Below are positions 1 through 8,964 of a stretch of 64,000 nt of DNA, in pieces. Origin of the DNA: an uncultured Acidobacteriaceae bacterium (GTDB taxonomy: Bacteria; Acidobacteriota; Terriglobia; Terriglobales; Acidobacteriaceae); the NCBI GenBank assembly GCA_903828675.1, contig CAIKND010000150.1, forward strand, positions 28,951 to 92,950. Direction: 5' to 3'. A model generated the notes under the pieces. It did no database searches and had not been told where the DNA came from. It worked only from the letters and a program-made list of their open reading frames with translations. How positions within the stretch are numbered: position 1 is the stretch's first letter; every line of letters begins with the position of its first letter. A program made the translations under genes and the position numbers.

Positions 1-1281
1 GTGCGCATCTACCGCGCTCTTCCGGTTTGAGACTGACTGCTTGAGCCACTTGGCAGCCGTTTCATAATCCTTGGCCCGGAAGTAAGTGGCCCCAATCGCA
101 AGAGCGCCTGCTGGATCCTGCGGGCGAAGGCTATGGTATTTGGTGAGGTAAGGCAGCGCCTTGGCCGGGTCAGGTCCATACGAGACAACCGTCCCCAAGC
201 CGAGGTTATACTCTGCGTTGTCAGGGGCCAGTTTGACAGCCTCGGTCATTGCCTTGAGCGACTCGGCATAGAGGCCTATATCCAGGCAGATTGCGCCAAA
301 CAAATAGGGCAGGCTCGGATCGTTCGGCTGTAATTCCCTGGCGTGCGCAAGGTAGCCGAGGGCCCCCTTTTCATCCTTGGCCGTTCGTGCAACGCGCGCA
401 AGGTCCTCCAGGACAACTACCGACTTGTCGTCAGCGGCATAGGCGCGCTCCAGCGTTGCGCGCGCTTCTTCAAGGTGTGATTCCGCCTCTTGCGCCAATC
501 CGAGAATGCGTAGGCCAGCGGGCGACAGCGGCTGGCGTGTTCCTGCCGCGGCAAATATCGTATCGATCAGATCGGCTCGATGAGCGGCGCGCAAGGGTGG
601 CAGGCATGTGTTCGCGTCCTGCTCTGTCAAGTCAGGATTGGCGGCAAGCGCGGCTGCGGCCTGGACGGCCGCGGCGGAATGTCCGAGCGCTGCCTGGTTG
701 GAGCAGGCGAGCGCTTCAGCGCCAACTTCCGCTTGGGCCTTTGCGCTCAGCTTTGCAAGGTGATCCAGAGAGCGCTGATAGCTCTTTCCCCACGCAAGGA
801 TGGTCGCGATCTGATAGTTGGCTTCGTCGTTGTCCGGCTGCAGTTGCGCTGCTTTCTCGCTCAGCCGGAGAGCCTCACCGCGCGCCGAAAGGTCTGTTAC
901 CGCTGTCTCCATATCGATGCGGCTCAGATTCAAATAGGCGCTCACCAGTTGGGGATCGTGGCTTATTGCCAAAGCGAATGCCTTCCTGGCCAGGCGAATA
1001 TTGCCTTGCTGGATCTCAACCACTCCAAGAAGATTCTCCAGGCCTCCATCGGCAGGATACTGCTTCCTTGTACTGGCAATCAGCGCCCTGGCAGCCTCCG
1101 GATTGTTCGCCTCGATCTGCTGTTGGATGGAAAGCAAAGTCTGGCGATAGGACGCGGAGGAGTTTTGAGCGGCTGTGAGCCCCGGTTGAGACCAGCAGAC
1201 AAGCGCAAGCACAAGAAGGTATCCGGCGTTGTGGCGCCAATTGAGGTCCAGTAGTGTGTTTCTCCAAGGCCAATGAGCCAC
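1..1281 (-). CDS. TPR repeat protein, exported (3' end beyond window)
   Basis: An open frame of 427 codons runs off the left edge, so the C-terminus is missing. I place the start at the GTG at 1281 because AGGAG lies about 8 bases upstream on the minus strand; no ATG fits as well. The product begins MAHWPWRN and has a hydrophobic segment at about residues 20-34 (YLLVLALVCW) followed by a cleavable-looking AAQ, suggesting export. The rest is helical TPR-like sequence, with pieces such as NPEAARALI, LENLLGVVEIQQGN, LVSAYLNLSRID and EYNLGLGTVV. It is divergent from the TPR gene at 1319 with only 37 bases between the starts, so they probably share a promoter region. TPR proteins are scaffolds; no specific partner can be read from the sequence, but Oar-like TonB receptor and CRTAC1 genes lie nearby. 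Confidence 0.85.
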   Translation of the reverse strand, partial: MAHWPWRNTLLDLNWRHNAGYLLVLALVCWSQPGLTAAQNSSASYRQTLLSIQQQIEANNPEAARALIASTRKQYPADGGLENLLGVVEIQQGNIRLARKAFALAISHDPQLVSAYLNLSRIDMETAVTDLSARGEALRLSEKAAQLQPDNDEANYQIATILAWGKSYQRSLDHLAKLSAKAQAEVGAEALACSNQAALGHSAAAVQAAAALAANPDLTEQDANTCLPPLRAAHRADLIDTIFAAAGTRQPLSPAGLRILGLAQEAESHLEEARATLERAYAADDKSVVVLEDLARVARTAKDEKGALGYLAHARELQPNDPSLPYLFGAICLDIGLYAESLKAMTEAVKLAPDNAEYNLGLGTVVSYGPDPAKALPYLTKYHSLRPQDPAGALAIGATYFRAKDYETAAKWLKQSVSNRKSAVDAH

Positions 1282-1318
1282 TATCACTCTCCTGCTCCTG
1301 TCAACTAAACTGTTGTCC

Positions 1319-2305
1319 ATGATTCTACGGAAAAGAAAGGTGCTTTGGGGGCCTTGGTTTGCCTTGTTGATCTTCGTCCCTGCCGCTCTGTCCTGCCGGG
1401 CTCAGGCGGTCCTCGATGAACCTGCGCCGTCCACCTCTCCGGTAGAACTGCTCGGCCTTTCGCAAGGGCAAACTGTTGAATTGGAAAAAGCCCTCGTCGC
1501 CCGCGACTATATCGCCGCCGAAAAGCTGCTCCTGGCTGAAATCAATCAAGATCCTAATTCCCCAAAGGCCGGTCGATTGCTCGCCTTTACGGGCAGCGTC
1601 TACTTTCTCGATCACGACTTCCTGAGTGCCGCAGTTGCCTGGAAGAAATCTGAAGCTATCGCACCGCTCGACCCCCGCCTGCGATTTTCGCTGGCCATGG
1701 CATACATCCGCATCTCTCGCTCCGACTGGGCGCGCAAGGAACTGCAGTCTCTCGCCGAGCAGAACCCGCGAGCAGCCCTTTACCCTTACTGGCTGGGACG
1801 ACTCGACTACGACGGCCATGAATACAATGGCGCGATTCGAAACTTTCAACATGCGATCGAACTGGATCCCGGCATGGCCAGGGCCCATGACAATCTCGGC
1901 CTTTGTTACTACTACCAGAACCAGAACGATCTGGCCGTGAAGAGTTTCAGCAAGGCGATCGAACTGGGTCGCGGCACAGTTCATCCGTCGCCCTGGCCTT
2001 ATCTCAACCTGGGAATCACGCTCCAGTTCCTCAACCAGTTTGTTGAAGCCGAAACGAATCTTCGCGAAGCCATACGACTCGATCCGGCATTTGCCCAGGC
2101 TCATTTCAGGCTTGGCGTGGTTCTTGAAGAGACGGAGCGCCCCGACGCAGCCATTCAAGAGCTTCGTGAAGCGGCGCGTCTAGATGCCGCATATCCCGAG
2201 CCTCACATGGCGATGGCGCGCATTTACCACAAGCTTGGACAGGAGCCGGCCGCGCGCCAGGAGGTCCAAATCTACCTGCGACTCCATCCGCACTCAACTC
2301 CCTAG
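1319..2305 (+). CDS. TPR repeat protein, exported
   Basis: The product is 328 residues. The N-terminus MILRKRKVLWGPW followed by FALLIFVPAALSC is a signal sequence; ALSC is a weak lipobox, so it could be a lipoprotein or a signal-peptidase I substrate. From about residue 45 to the end it consists of TPR units, for example YPYWLGRLDYDGHEYNGAI, ARAHDNLGLCYYYQNQNDLA and AQAHFRLGVVLEETERPDAA. I chose the ATG at 1319 over an in-frame TTG at 1313; neither has a clear Shine-Dalgarno sequence. The gene is divergent from the TPR gene ending at 1281, and its stop codon abuts an inverted-repeat element at 2306. It is likely a periplasmic or outer-membrane scaffold; the cargo is unknown. Confidence 0.85.
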   Translation: MILRKRKVLWGPWFALLIFVPAALSCRAQAVLDEPAPSTSPVELLGLSQGQTVELEKALVARDYIAAEKLLLAEINQDPNSPKAGRLLAFTGSVYFLDHDFLSAAVAWKKSEAIAPLDPRLRFSLAMAYIRISRSDWARKELQSLAEQNPRAALYPYWLGRLDYDGHEYNGAIRNFQHAIELDPGMARAHDNLGLCYYYQNQNDLAVKSFSKAIELGRGTVHPSPWPYLNLGITLQFLNQFVEAETNLREAIRLDPAFAQAHFRLGVVLEETERPDAAIQELREAARLDAAYPEPHMAMARIYHKLGQEPAARQEVQIYLRLHPHSTP

Positions 2306-2370
2306 TGATCCGGCAAGAAAACAGTGACATCGTATTCCCACCCTGACAGTATTTAATTGCCGGATCAATA
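2306..2370. repeat. Small inverted-repeat element with TGATCCGGCAA ends
   Basis: Perfect 11-bp arms TGATCCGGCAA (2306-2316) and TTGCCGGATCA (2357-2367) enclose about 40 bases. The left arm starts at the base after the TAG stop of the preceding gene. The end motif resembles the ends of the 189-bp composite repeat at 24616-24804 (ATTGATCYGGCCC), so both may belong to one family. Confidence 0.5.
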
Positions 2371-2407
2371 GTGTCCTGAGTCCAAAATTCCTAACAAAAC
2401 AACGACT

Positions 2408-2473
2408 GTCATTCTGAACGAACGGGGCCCCGAACGTTTTTCAGTTCGGGGGTGGTGAGCGAAGAATCTGCTT
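2408..2473. repeat. Intergenic hairpin repeat of the GTCATTCTGAACGAA type
   Basis: The segment starts GTCATTCTGAACGAA and ends GAGCGAAGAATCTGC, and holds a perfect 8-bp hairpin CCCCGAAC/GTTCGGGG at 2428-2451 with an 8-base loop. To my knowledge similar CATTCTGA...GCGAAGAATCT strings recur between genes in Acidobacteriota. There is only one copy in this window, so its repeat nature is inferred. Confidence 0.4.
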
Positions 2474-2550
2474 TTGTCCTTCGGAGAATTTCAAACTCGA
2501 CTCCTTAGACTGGCATTCCAGAAAAGAAGCAAACCAGCCTTGCCCACAAC

Positions 2551-2594
2551 AAAAACGCGCCATCTGGCCGAGCCGAAGCTGGCCAGATGGCGCG
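2551..2594 (-). terminator. Rho-independent terminator of the Oar-like receptor gene
   Basis: A 14-bp perfect stem (CGCGCCATCTGGCC at 2556-2569 with its complement at 2581-2594) has an 11-base loop. Read on the minus strand it is followed directly by a T5 run (plus-strand A5 at 2551-2555) and further T-rich sequence. It lies 27 bases past the stop of the minus-strand receptor gene. Confidence 0.85.
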
Positions 2595-2620
2595 GTAAAA
2601 AGACTACCTATTCTCAGACC

Positions 2621-5600
2621 TTAAAACTCGAGGCGTCCGGAGAATTGGATCGTACGCGGCGAGCTGGTCGAGCCAGTCCACGTTCCGAAGTTGCTGTTCG
2701 CCACGTCGTTATGGAACGCAACCGATGGGCCGCCGTAGTTGCCGCCCTGAGATGCGATCAGGTAGTGGTTGTTGAAGGCGTTGAAGAAGTTGGCCGCGAA
2801 CTTGAAGTTGAGTCTCTCGATGATCTTGAATTCCTTCGCGAGAGAAATATCCCAGTTCTTGTACGACGGACCGTAGACAGAGGTGACGGCGTTACCGGTA
2901 CCGGTGTAGCCGAAGTTGCTGAAGGGTGAGGGCGTTCCAAGAAGGGTTGCGCTGCCACCTTCCAGGGCGTTCAGGTTGAGATAAGGCGCTCCGCTCATCG
3001 GGTTATACCCGTTGCGTCCGTGCAGCTGGACGCTTTGCCCTGGCAGGATGCCTGGGACGCAACCTTGCCGCAGCGAGGGCGCATCGTTGGACGTGATGCA
3101 CGTAGTACCGCCCACAAAGAACGAGAACGGCGTGCCGTAGTCATAGTGGTACAGAGGAATTACGCGCCAATTGCCAATGATGGTATCGGCAACGCTGTTG
3201 TCGTTTACCCACCTCTTACCCTTGCCGAAGGGGAGACTGTAAATTGCTGTCAGCTGCAGCGTAACTGGAACGTTATCAGGAACGATGGACCACGCCCGCG
3301 GCTTCTCATTGAATGGCGAGAATTGACCATTGTTGCCCTGGTTACCCGCTCCAGTGGTGTTGTTGGACTGCACCGTATCCGCCGCATCCGTATACATCTT
3401 TTGAATCGTCACAGTACCAAGGACATAAAGTCCACGGGACATGCGACGTTCCACCTTGGCCTGGAATGAGTGGTAGATTGAAGTTCCGTGCTGTTCGTTC
3501 TGTCCCTGGAGGTTGCCGCAGATCATCGGATACGGCAGCAGCGCCTGGGCCACTGAGGCAGAGCAGGATTTCATCTGCGAAGCCCATCCAACATAAGGCT
3601 GCGACACGCCGTCCATTGTAGTCTGGCTGAGGCCGCCCAGCGCAGGCTGGCTAACTGTGAAAACGTCTTTCAGGTGATCGCCCAGCGCCAGCACAGTCGG
3701 GTCGTTTGGATTGAGAACGTTGAGTGGGCTCAAGGCCGAAGGCAGGTGAGTCCCCTTTGTGCCGACATAGGAGGCCTGAAGGTAGAACTGGGCGGGCAGT
3801 TGCCGCTCAATTGTCAGACTCCACATCTGCGAGTATGGCCGCTTGTTGCCATCGAGCGGGCGGTACTTGGGCGAACTCGCGCCGTTGTCGAACGTAGAGC
3901 TGATGGTGCTGGCCGTTGAGCCCGTTTGCGCTGTTGAAATGCCGTTTTGCAGATAGAGTGCCGGCGTCTTAAATGAGCCTGCATTCGTTTCATTAAGCGA
4001 CACTGTCTTGTTGAAGCCGTCCTGGCTCATGCCGCCATCCCAGCCGGGATAGAAAGCCTGGGCGTAGTAGATGCCGTAGCCTGCACGGACGACAGTCTTG
4101 TCGTTGAGGGTGTAGGCAAATCCGACGCGCGGTGCCCATGCACTCTTGTAAGGAACTTCCGGATACGGTGAGCCATAGCCAGCCGATCCAAACTTCGTTC
4201 CCGCGTAGGCCAGACGACCGGGGAGCGGCTTGCCAGTTATCGAGCTAATAGCGCCGGGGTTCGCTCCATTCGGATCGAAGAACGACAGGTTGCCAAACTT
4301 CTCGGCAAACGGAGTGATGTAATCCCAGCGTACGCTGAGGTTGGCAATCAGTTTGGGGCTTACGCGCCACTCGTCGCCGAAGTGAGCCGCGTAGCCATAC
4401 TGGCGCGGGTACGACGCAGCCACGTTGTAGTAGTTGGTCGAGGCAGACGAAACCGCGCCCAGAAAGAACGAGGCCATGTCGTCGCCGGTGTCGCCGGTTG
4501 CGGTGTTGCCTGTTGTGTCCTGCGCGAAATTGAACGTGCCGCCGCGGTTGCCGCCGTTATGGATGCTGGTCCCGGCCTTCTTCCACTCGAATCCGGCCTT
4601 CAATGTGTGCTTGCCGAAGAGAGCAGTGAAGACATCGTTCAGGCCATAGGTGCCACGAGTGGTCACGGAGTGCGCCGAACTGGCTGGCGAAGAGGTGCCC
4701 AACTGCGTGTAGTTCGAGAAGGCCATCGTCGGCATGTCCTCGTTGCTGGCAACGCCGGCAACCTTGGGCAGCGTGGACTTCCCGTCAAGCTGGTAGTAAC
4801 CTTCGTTGCGGTTGAGATAACCAATGCTGAAGTGGTTGGTCATCTTGCTGTTCAACGTATGTTCCCAGTTGAAGCGCTGAATCGGAGCGTTTTCCGGATT
4901 GGCCGGACCGGCGTTCGACAGCGCGATAGGAAGGTCGCTTTGCGCGTTGACGCCTGCATACTGCCACCAGTAGGTGTAGTAGAGGTGATCCTTAGCCCCG
5001 ATGTTGAGATCGGCGCGGGCGAAATACACATTTTCGCTGTTCGTCAGCGAGCCCTGTCCGGACTTGGGAACGTAGTAGTTGTTCAGTTCGCCACTGCTGG
5101 TCGGCGTCGGCAAAGCTGCCATCCAGGCCTTGGCAATCGAGTCCTCGAACTTGGGATCGATCACGTTATGTCCCAGATTGGATGCATCTACCTTCTGCCC
5201 AGCAAGCGCGCCATACTTGGCTGGATCGTTCGGGTACCACAACTGGGTCGCCCAGCCGCTGAAGTTTCCGGTGCGGGCGTTGGTTGAAGCGATCGTATCC
5301 TTCGCCGCCACCGAGCCGCCGTGATCCTTGAAGCCTTCCCAGTTGAAATAGAAGTATCCCTTGAATTTTGAATTGGCTCCGTGGAATCCCGGAACATACC
5401 AGGGTCCGCCGACATAGGCGCCGTAGTCGTTTTCCTTGTCCGGCGGACGCTTCGAGTTGCCGTATTGGATGGCGTTGAAGAAGTCGTTGCGGATGTATTC
5501 GTATCCGCCGCCATGGAATTGCTCAGTGCCGCTCTTGGTCTGAATGATCAGCTGACCGGAGGTGGTGTTGCCGTACTGCGCGTCGTAGTTCGCCGTAAGG

Positions 5601-6298
5601 ATGTGCACTTCGGAGGTGATGTCGGGGGACATGCCGAAGTCGGTCTGCAAAGCAACCATGCCCGACTGGTTCATGTAGCCTTCCGACGTGGTCACACCGT
5701 CGACGATCGCTTCGTCACCGGTGATGATACCGCCGTTGATGCGTGCGTTAAAGGCGTTGTTGCCGCCGGCAGAGGTAACGCCCGGCATCATCGTCGCAAC
5801 GGCTACTGAGGAACGAGGGGCGCCACCAACTACCAGCGGAAACGCTTGTAGAGTTTCGGGGCTGACGCCGCCTTCAAGGGTCTGCGTTTCGAAATTGATC
5901 AGTGAAGTATCTGCACTGACTTCGATTGTCTGATCGGCCTGGCCGAGCGAAAGGTGAATATCTGAGTGCCCGCGCTGGGCCACCAGCAGTTCAATACCTT
6001 TCTGACTAACGGCCTTGAAGCCAACCGCTGAAACTGTCAGGTCATATTTGCCTGGTGGAAGGTTGCCGAAGCTGTACTCTCCGGCCGCATCGGAAACGTA
6101 GGTGGATTGGAAGCTGGTAGCTTCGTTCACCAGTGTGAGCTTGGCGCCCGGAATGACTGCGCCGCTCGGATCTGTCACCGTGCCGCTAAGTGTGGCGTTG
6201 ATGTCCTGACCATAACCTCGATTGCCTACGGACAAAAGAAACAAAGCAAAGAGCGCCAGTAAAAGGCACCCCGATGTCTTTGATACTCTATTTGTCAT
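2621..6298 (-). CDS. Oar-like TonB-dependent receptor with N-terminal carboxypeptidase-regulatory-like domain
   Basis: The product is 1225 residues, usual for the Oar-like receptors of Acidobacteriota. It has a signal peptide (LLLALFALFLLSVGNRGYGQ, about residues 12-31), a carboxypeptidase-regulatory-like beta-sandwich (about 34-120; GTVTDPSGAVIPGAKLTL, GEYSFGNLPPGKYDLTVSA), a plug region (about 125-255; INGGIITGDEAIVDGV, YDAQYGNTTSGQLIIQTKSG), then a long outer-membrane beta-barrel ending in the aromatic-terminal strand IQFSGRLEF. The start is well supported: AAGGAGG lies 6 bases before the ATG. No TonB box could be assigned with certainty. It is transcribed divergently from the CRTAC1 gene at 7010 across a 711-base gap and ends in a strong terminator. 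The substrate is unknown; such receptors are thought to import large organic ligands. Confidence 0.93.
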   Translation of the reverse strand: MTNRVSKTSGCLLLALFALFLLSVGNRGYGQDINATLSGTVTDPSGAVIPGAKLTLVNEATSFQSTYVSDAAGEYSFGNLPPGKYDLTVSAVGFKAVSQKGIELLVAQRGHSDIHLSLGQADQTIEVSADTSLINFETQTLEGGVSPETLQAFPLVVGGAPRSSVAVATMMPGVTSAGGNNAFNARINGGIITGDEAIVDGVTTSEGYMNQSGMVALQTDFGMSPDITSEVHILTANYDAQYGNTTSGQLIIQTKSGTEQFHGGGYEYIRNDFFNAIQYGNSKRPPDKENDYGAYVGGPWYVPGFHGANSKFKGYFYFNWEGFKDHGGSVAAKDTIASTNARTGNFSGWATQLWYPNDPAKYGALAGQKVDASNLGHNVIDPKFEDSIAKAWMAALPTPTSSGELNNYYVPKSGQGSLTNSENVYFARADLNIGAKDHLYYTYWWQYAGVNAQSDLPIALSNAGPANPENAPIQRFNWEHTLNSKMTNHFSIGYLNRNEGYYQLDGKSTLPKVAGVASNEDMPTMAFSNYTQLGTSSPASSAHSVTTRGTYGLNDVFTALFGKHTLKAGFEWKKAGTSIHNGGNRGGTFNFAQDTTGNTATGDTGDDMASFFLGAVSSASTNYYNVAASYPRQYGYAAHFGDEWRVSPKLIANLSVRWDYITPFAEKFGNLSFFDPNGANPGAISSITGKPLPGRLAYAGTKFGSAGYGSPYPEVPYKSAWAPRVGFAYTLNDKTVVRAGYGIYYAQAFYPGWDGGMSQDGFNKTVSLNETNAGSFKTPALYLQNGISTAQTGSTASTISSTFDNGASSPKYRPLDGNKRPYSQMWSLTIERQLPAQFYLQASYVGTKGTHLPSALSPLNVLNPNDPTVLALGDHLKDVFTVSQPALGGLSQTTMDGVSQPYVGWASQMKSCSASVAQALLPYPMICGNLQGQNEQHGTSIYHSFQAKVERRMSRGLYVLGTVTIQKMYTDAADTVQSNNTTGAGNQGNNGQFSPFNEKPRAWSIVPDNVPVTLQLTAIYSLPFGKGKRWVNDNSVADTIIGNWRVIPLYHYDYGTPFSFFVGGTTCITSNDAPSLRQGCVPGILPGQSVQLHGRNGYNPMSGAPYLNLNALEGGSATLLGTPSPFSNFGYTGTGNAVTSVYGPSYKNWDISLAKEFKIIERLNFKFAANFFNAFNNHYLIASQGGNYGGPSVAFHNDVANSNFGTWTGSTSSPRTIQFSGRLEF

Positions 6299-7009
6299 TC
6301 TGCCTCCTTGAAATCGTTTTAACTGTCTTGTTTGCCCTCTCTTGAGGGAGTTTTGCCTTGGCAGAGCCTCGATACGGATTCCTCGGCACTCTGCATCGGA
6401 TTGCGCTCATTCGCGATTCACAACGGCCTTCCTGCTGGATTTGTCGTATTTCCAGAGACCGCTGCCGGGAACATTTCCCTTCCGTTCTGTTACTGATGTT
6501 CTTTCTGACCGCCCAACGACTATACACGACGAATCTGCTTGGCTCATTGACCAAGACACACCGTCAGCATCAAACCGAATAAGGCCGGTCGAAATTGTTC
6601 AAGCTAAAGGGAAACAGGAACTGAATGACCGATTGCGTCCATTTAAATGCTTCGTTCTTTTCGGACATCAACCTGAAAACGTTGTCAATGGTTTCGCGCA
6701 ATTACACAGGGAAAGCTCGACCAACTTCGCATTGAGGCTAGATGAGTCTCTAGACTGCTGTCAACGAGTTTTTAACACTTCACCACCTGATATTTGTTTA
6801 CAGTTCGCTCGGCCTAATACTGTCTACCGATTCATTTGTTTCACGGTGTTTCAGAAAAAGATGGTATCTATCTTATATTTCAATAACTTACAGAATCTAT
6901 GGCGCTCCGCATTTACACTAGTATCGTTCACCGGACTAGAATCTCCAAATCGCTCAATTAACAGCTCGGCACCTCAGCCAAAACCTAAATCCGCCCGTTT
7001 TCCACAACT
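6299..7009. other. Long divergent intergenic region, no convincing gene
   Basis: This 711-base gap separates the divergent receptor and CRTAC1 genes and is visibly more AT-rich than the coding DNA, especially from 6750 to 6960. A frame from 6342 to 7022 has no family resemblance and overlaps the next gene. The region should hold both promoters, but I could not place a -35/-10 pair with confidence. Confidence 0.6.
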
Positions 7010-8794
7010 ATGCCCATACTGACCCGCAGATCACTCCTTTCCGCTCTCGCCGCCAGCCTTCCCGCTTTTGGAGTGCGCCCGGTCCTATCCGCATGGCTCA
7101 ACCAACCACTTGGAGTCCCCCCTCTCCAGGTTGCGGCTGCCAAACCCGATTCCAGTACTCAGCGATCAAATTCAGCCCGGCCAAACAAAGACCCTTTCTG
7201 GTTCACTAATGTTGCCGCCAAATCGTCCTTCTCTTACAAGTCAAACAACGACTTTAATGGGCGAAAGTACTTTCCCCAGCCAATGTGCGGAGGTGTGGCC
7301 GCCATCGATTATGACAACGACGGCAAGATGGACTTGTTCTTCACCAACGGCGCTAAATTGCCGGAGCTCCGCAAGACTACGCCCGCTTTCTATAACTGCC
7401 TGCTCCGTAACAAGGGCGACGGCACTTTTGAAGACGTGACAGAAAAGGCCGGCCTTCATGGCGCGGACCTCGGCTTCAGTTTTGGCGTGGCTGTGGCCGA
7501 CTACGACAACGACGGCAACGAGGATATCTTCATCTGCAATGCCGGGACGAATACTCTCTACCACAACAATGGCGACGGCACTTTCACTGACGTCACATCA
7601 GGTTCAGGACTGGAACACAAACCGGAAAACGTTCTAAGTGTTGGAGCTGCCTGGTTTGATTACGATAACGACGGTTTGCTTGACCTGATTGTGACCAACT
7701 ACACCACATGGACTCCAAAGACTGACCAGCAGTGTTTCATGGCGCCAGCCAAGGAGGAATACTGCAGTCCAACTATCTACAAGAGCGTTTCATCGAGGCT
7801 CTATCACAATCTGGGCAAGGGTCGCTTTGAGGACGTGACCGAGGCGTCCGCTATTGGAAAAGCCCTGGGCAAGGGGATGGGGATATCCATTGCCGACTTC
7901 AACAGGGACGGGCTGATGGACATCTTCATCGCCAACGACACTGAACCTAATTTCCTGTTCATCAATCAGGGCAATGGGATCTTCAAGGAGAGTGGCATCG
8001 AATTCGAGGTTGCCTACAACGCGCAGGGAGCCTCCGTCTCCGGAATGGGCTCGGACGCAAAGGACTTTGACAATGACGGCTGGGTAGACATCGTCTATAA
8101 CGACCTTGCGGGACAGGTCTTCGGGCTGCAGCGAAATGAGGGAGGAAAGTCGTTTACTGATGTCACATGGTCATCGCGTTTGGGTACGCTCAGCCGCAAT
8201 CTCTCCGGATGGAGTATTGGGTTCATCGACTATAACAACGATGGGTGGAAAGACATTTATTCCGCCAATGGAGATGTCGACAACCTCAGTGCCACTGCCC
8301 GGCAGCATGACACCATGTTTGAGAATGTTGGAGGCAAGACGCTAGTCGATGTGACCGGCAAAATGGGTCCCGATTTTGAATTCGTCGGCTTCCAGCGTGG
8401 CTCGGCCTTTGTTGACCTGAACAATGACGGATTCATGGACCTGGTTGTAACTTCTCTTGGCGAGCGGCCGCGCATTCTCATGAATAGTGCGTTGTCCGGA
8501 AATCACTGGATCATGTTTGACTTGCGCGGGCACAAGAGCAATCGCAGCGCCATCGGCGCCACCATCAAAGTGACCACCGCCTCGGGTCGAGCCCTTTACA
8601 ACCACGTGACCACCAGCGCCGGGTTCATGTCCTCAAGCGATCGCCGGGTCCATTTCGGCCTTGGTGCTGAGACTGCGCTGGATCAGGTCGAGATCCGCTG
8701 GCCAAGCGGAATTCTCCAGCGCATTGAACGCCCTGCCGTGGATCGGATCATGAATGTGGAAGAGCCGCTCGAAGAAGCGGTACGGCCGAAATAG
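7010..8794 (+). CDS. CRTAC1 family protein (FG-GAP propeller with ASPIC/UnbV C-terminus), probable Tat export
   Basis: The product is 594 residues. The N-terminus LTRRSLLSALAASLPAFG has a twin-arginine pair before a hydrophobic stretch, so Tat export of a folded protein is likely. At least six FG-GAP/VCBS calcium-binding-like repeats follow (DYDNDGKMDLFFTNGA, DYDNDGNEDIFICNAG, DYDNDGLLDLIVTNY, DFNRDGLMDIFIANDT, DYNNDGWKDIYSANGD, DLNNDGFMDLVVTSLG), forming a beta-propeller at about residues 90-490. The C-terminal ASPIC/UnbV module is at about 500-590 (IGATIKVTTASG, RRVHFGLGAETALDQVEIRWP). There is no clear ribosome-binding site before the ATG. It is a paralogue of the convergent gene at 8965-10740; the stop codon abuts a MITE-like repeat. 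The role is unknown; surface binding or adhesion is an inference from the fold. Confidence 0.92.
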   Translation: MPILTRRSLLSALAASLPAFGVRPVLSAWLNQPLGVPPLQVAAAKPDSSTQRSNSARPNKDPFWFTNVAAKSSFSYKSNNDFNGRKYFPQPMCGGVAAIDYDNDGKMDLFFTNGAKLPELRKTTPAFYNCLLRNKGDGTFEDVTEKAGLHGADLGFSFGVAVADYDNDGNEDIFICNAGTNTLYHNNGDGTFTDVTSGSGLEHKPENVLSVGAAWFDYDNDGLLDLIVTNYTTWTPKTDQQCFMAPAKEEYCSPTIYKSVSSRLYHNLGKGRFEDVTEASAIGKALGKGMGISIADFNRDGLMDIFIANDTEPNFLFINQGNGIFKESGIEFEVAYNAQGASVSGMGSDAKDFDNDGWVDIVYNDLAGQVFGLQRNEGGKSFTDVTWSSRLGTLSRNLSGWSIGFIDYNNDGWKDIYSANGDVDNLSATARQHDTMFENVGGKTLVDVTGKMGPDFEFVGFQRGSAFVDLNNDGFMDLVVTSLGERPRILMNSALSGNHWIMFDLRGHKSNRSAIGATIKVTTASGRALYNHVTTSAGFMSSSDRRVHFGLGAETALDQVEIRWPSGILQRIERPAVDRIMNVEEPLEEAVRPK

Positions 8795-8929
8795 CCTGAC
8801 TAAGTAGATGTTTTGAAAAGGCGCGGCCGGGGTACCCTCTGGGTCGCCGTGCCGCAAATACTGCAAATTTAACGAGGGCTTTAGCCCCTGCCGCATCTCT
8901 ATCAGGGCATCGACTTAATCGGAGGCTCC
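8795..8929. repeat. MITE-like palindromic repeat, copy A
   Basis: This is one of three related intergenic segments (others at 52157-52289 and 54468-54603). The shared skeleton is a left end GACTAAGTAGATGTTTTGAAAA, an internal GC-rich palindrome, GAGGGCTTTAGCCCC, and a right end GACTTAATCGGAGGCTCC that is roughly the inverse of the left end. It starts at the base after the stop codon of the CRTAC1 gene and lies between two convergent genes, where a double hairpin could also terminate transcription. No coding capacity is seen. Confidence 0.75.
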
Positions 8930-8964
8930 CTAAGTAACGCGCCATGCGCCGGCGAGCAATGAAG

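Noticed and set aside
6342..7022. 226-codon frame between the divergent receptor and CRTAC1 genes
   Set aside because: Low-GC intergenic DNA, no ribosome-binding site, no domain-like pattern, and it overlaps the CRTAC1 start.
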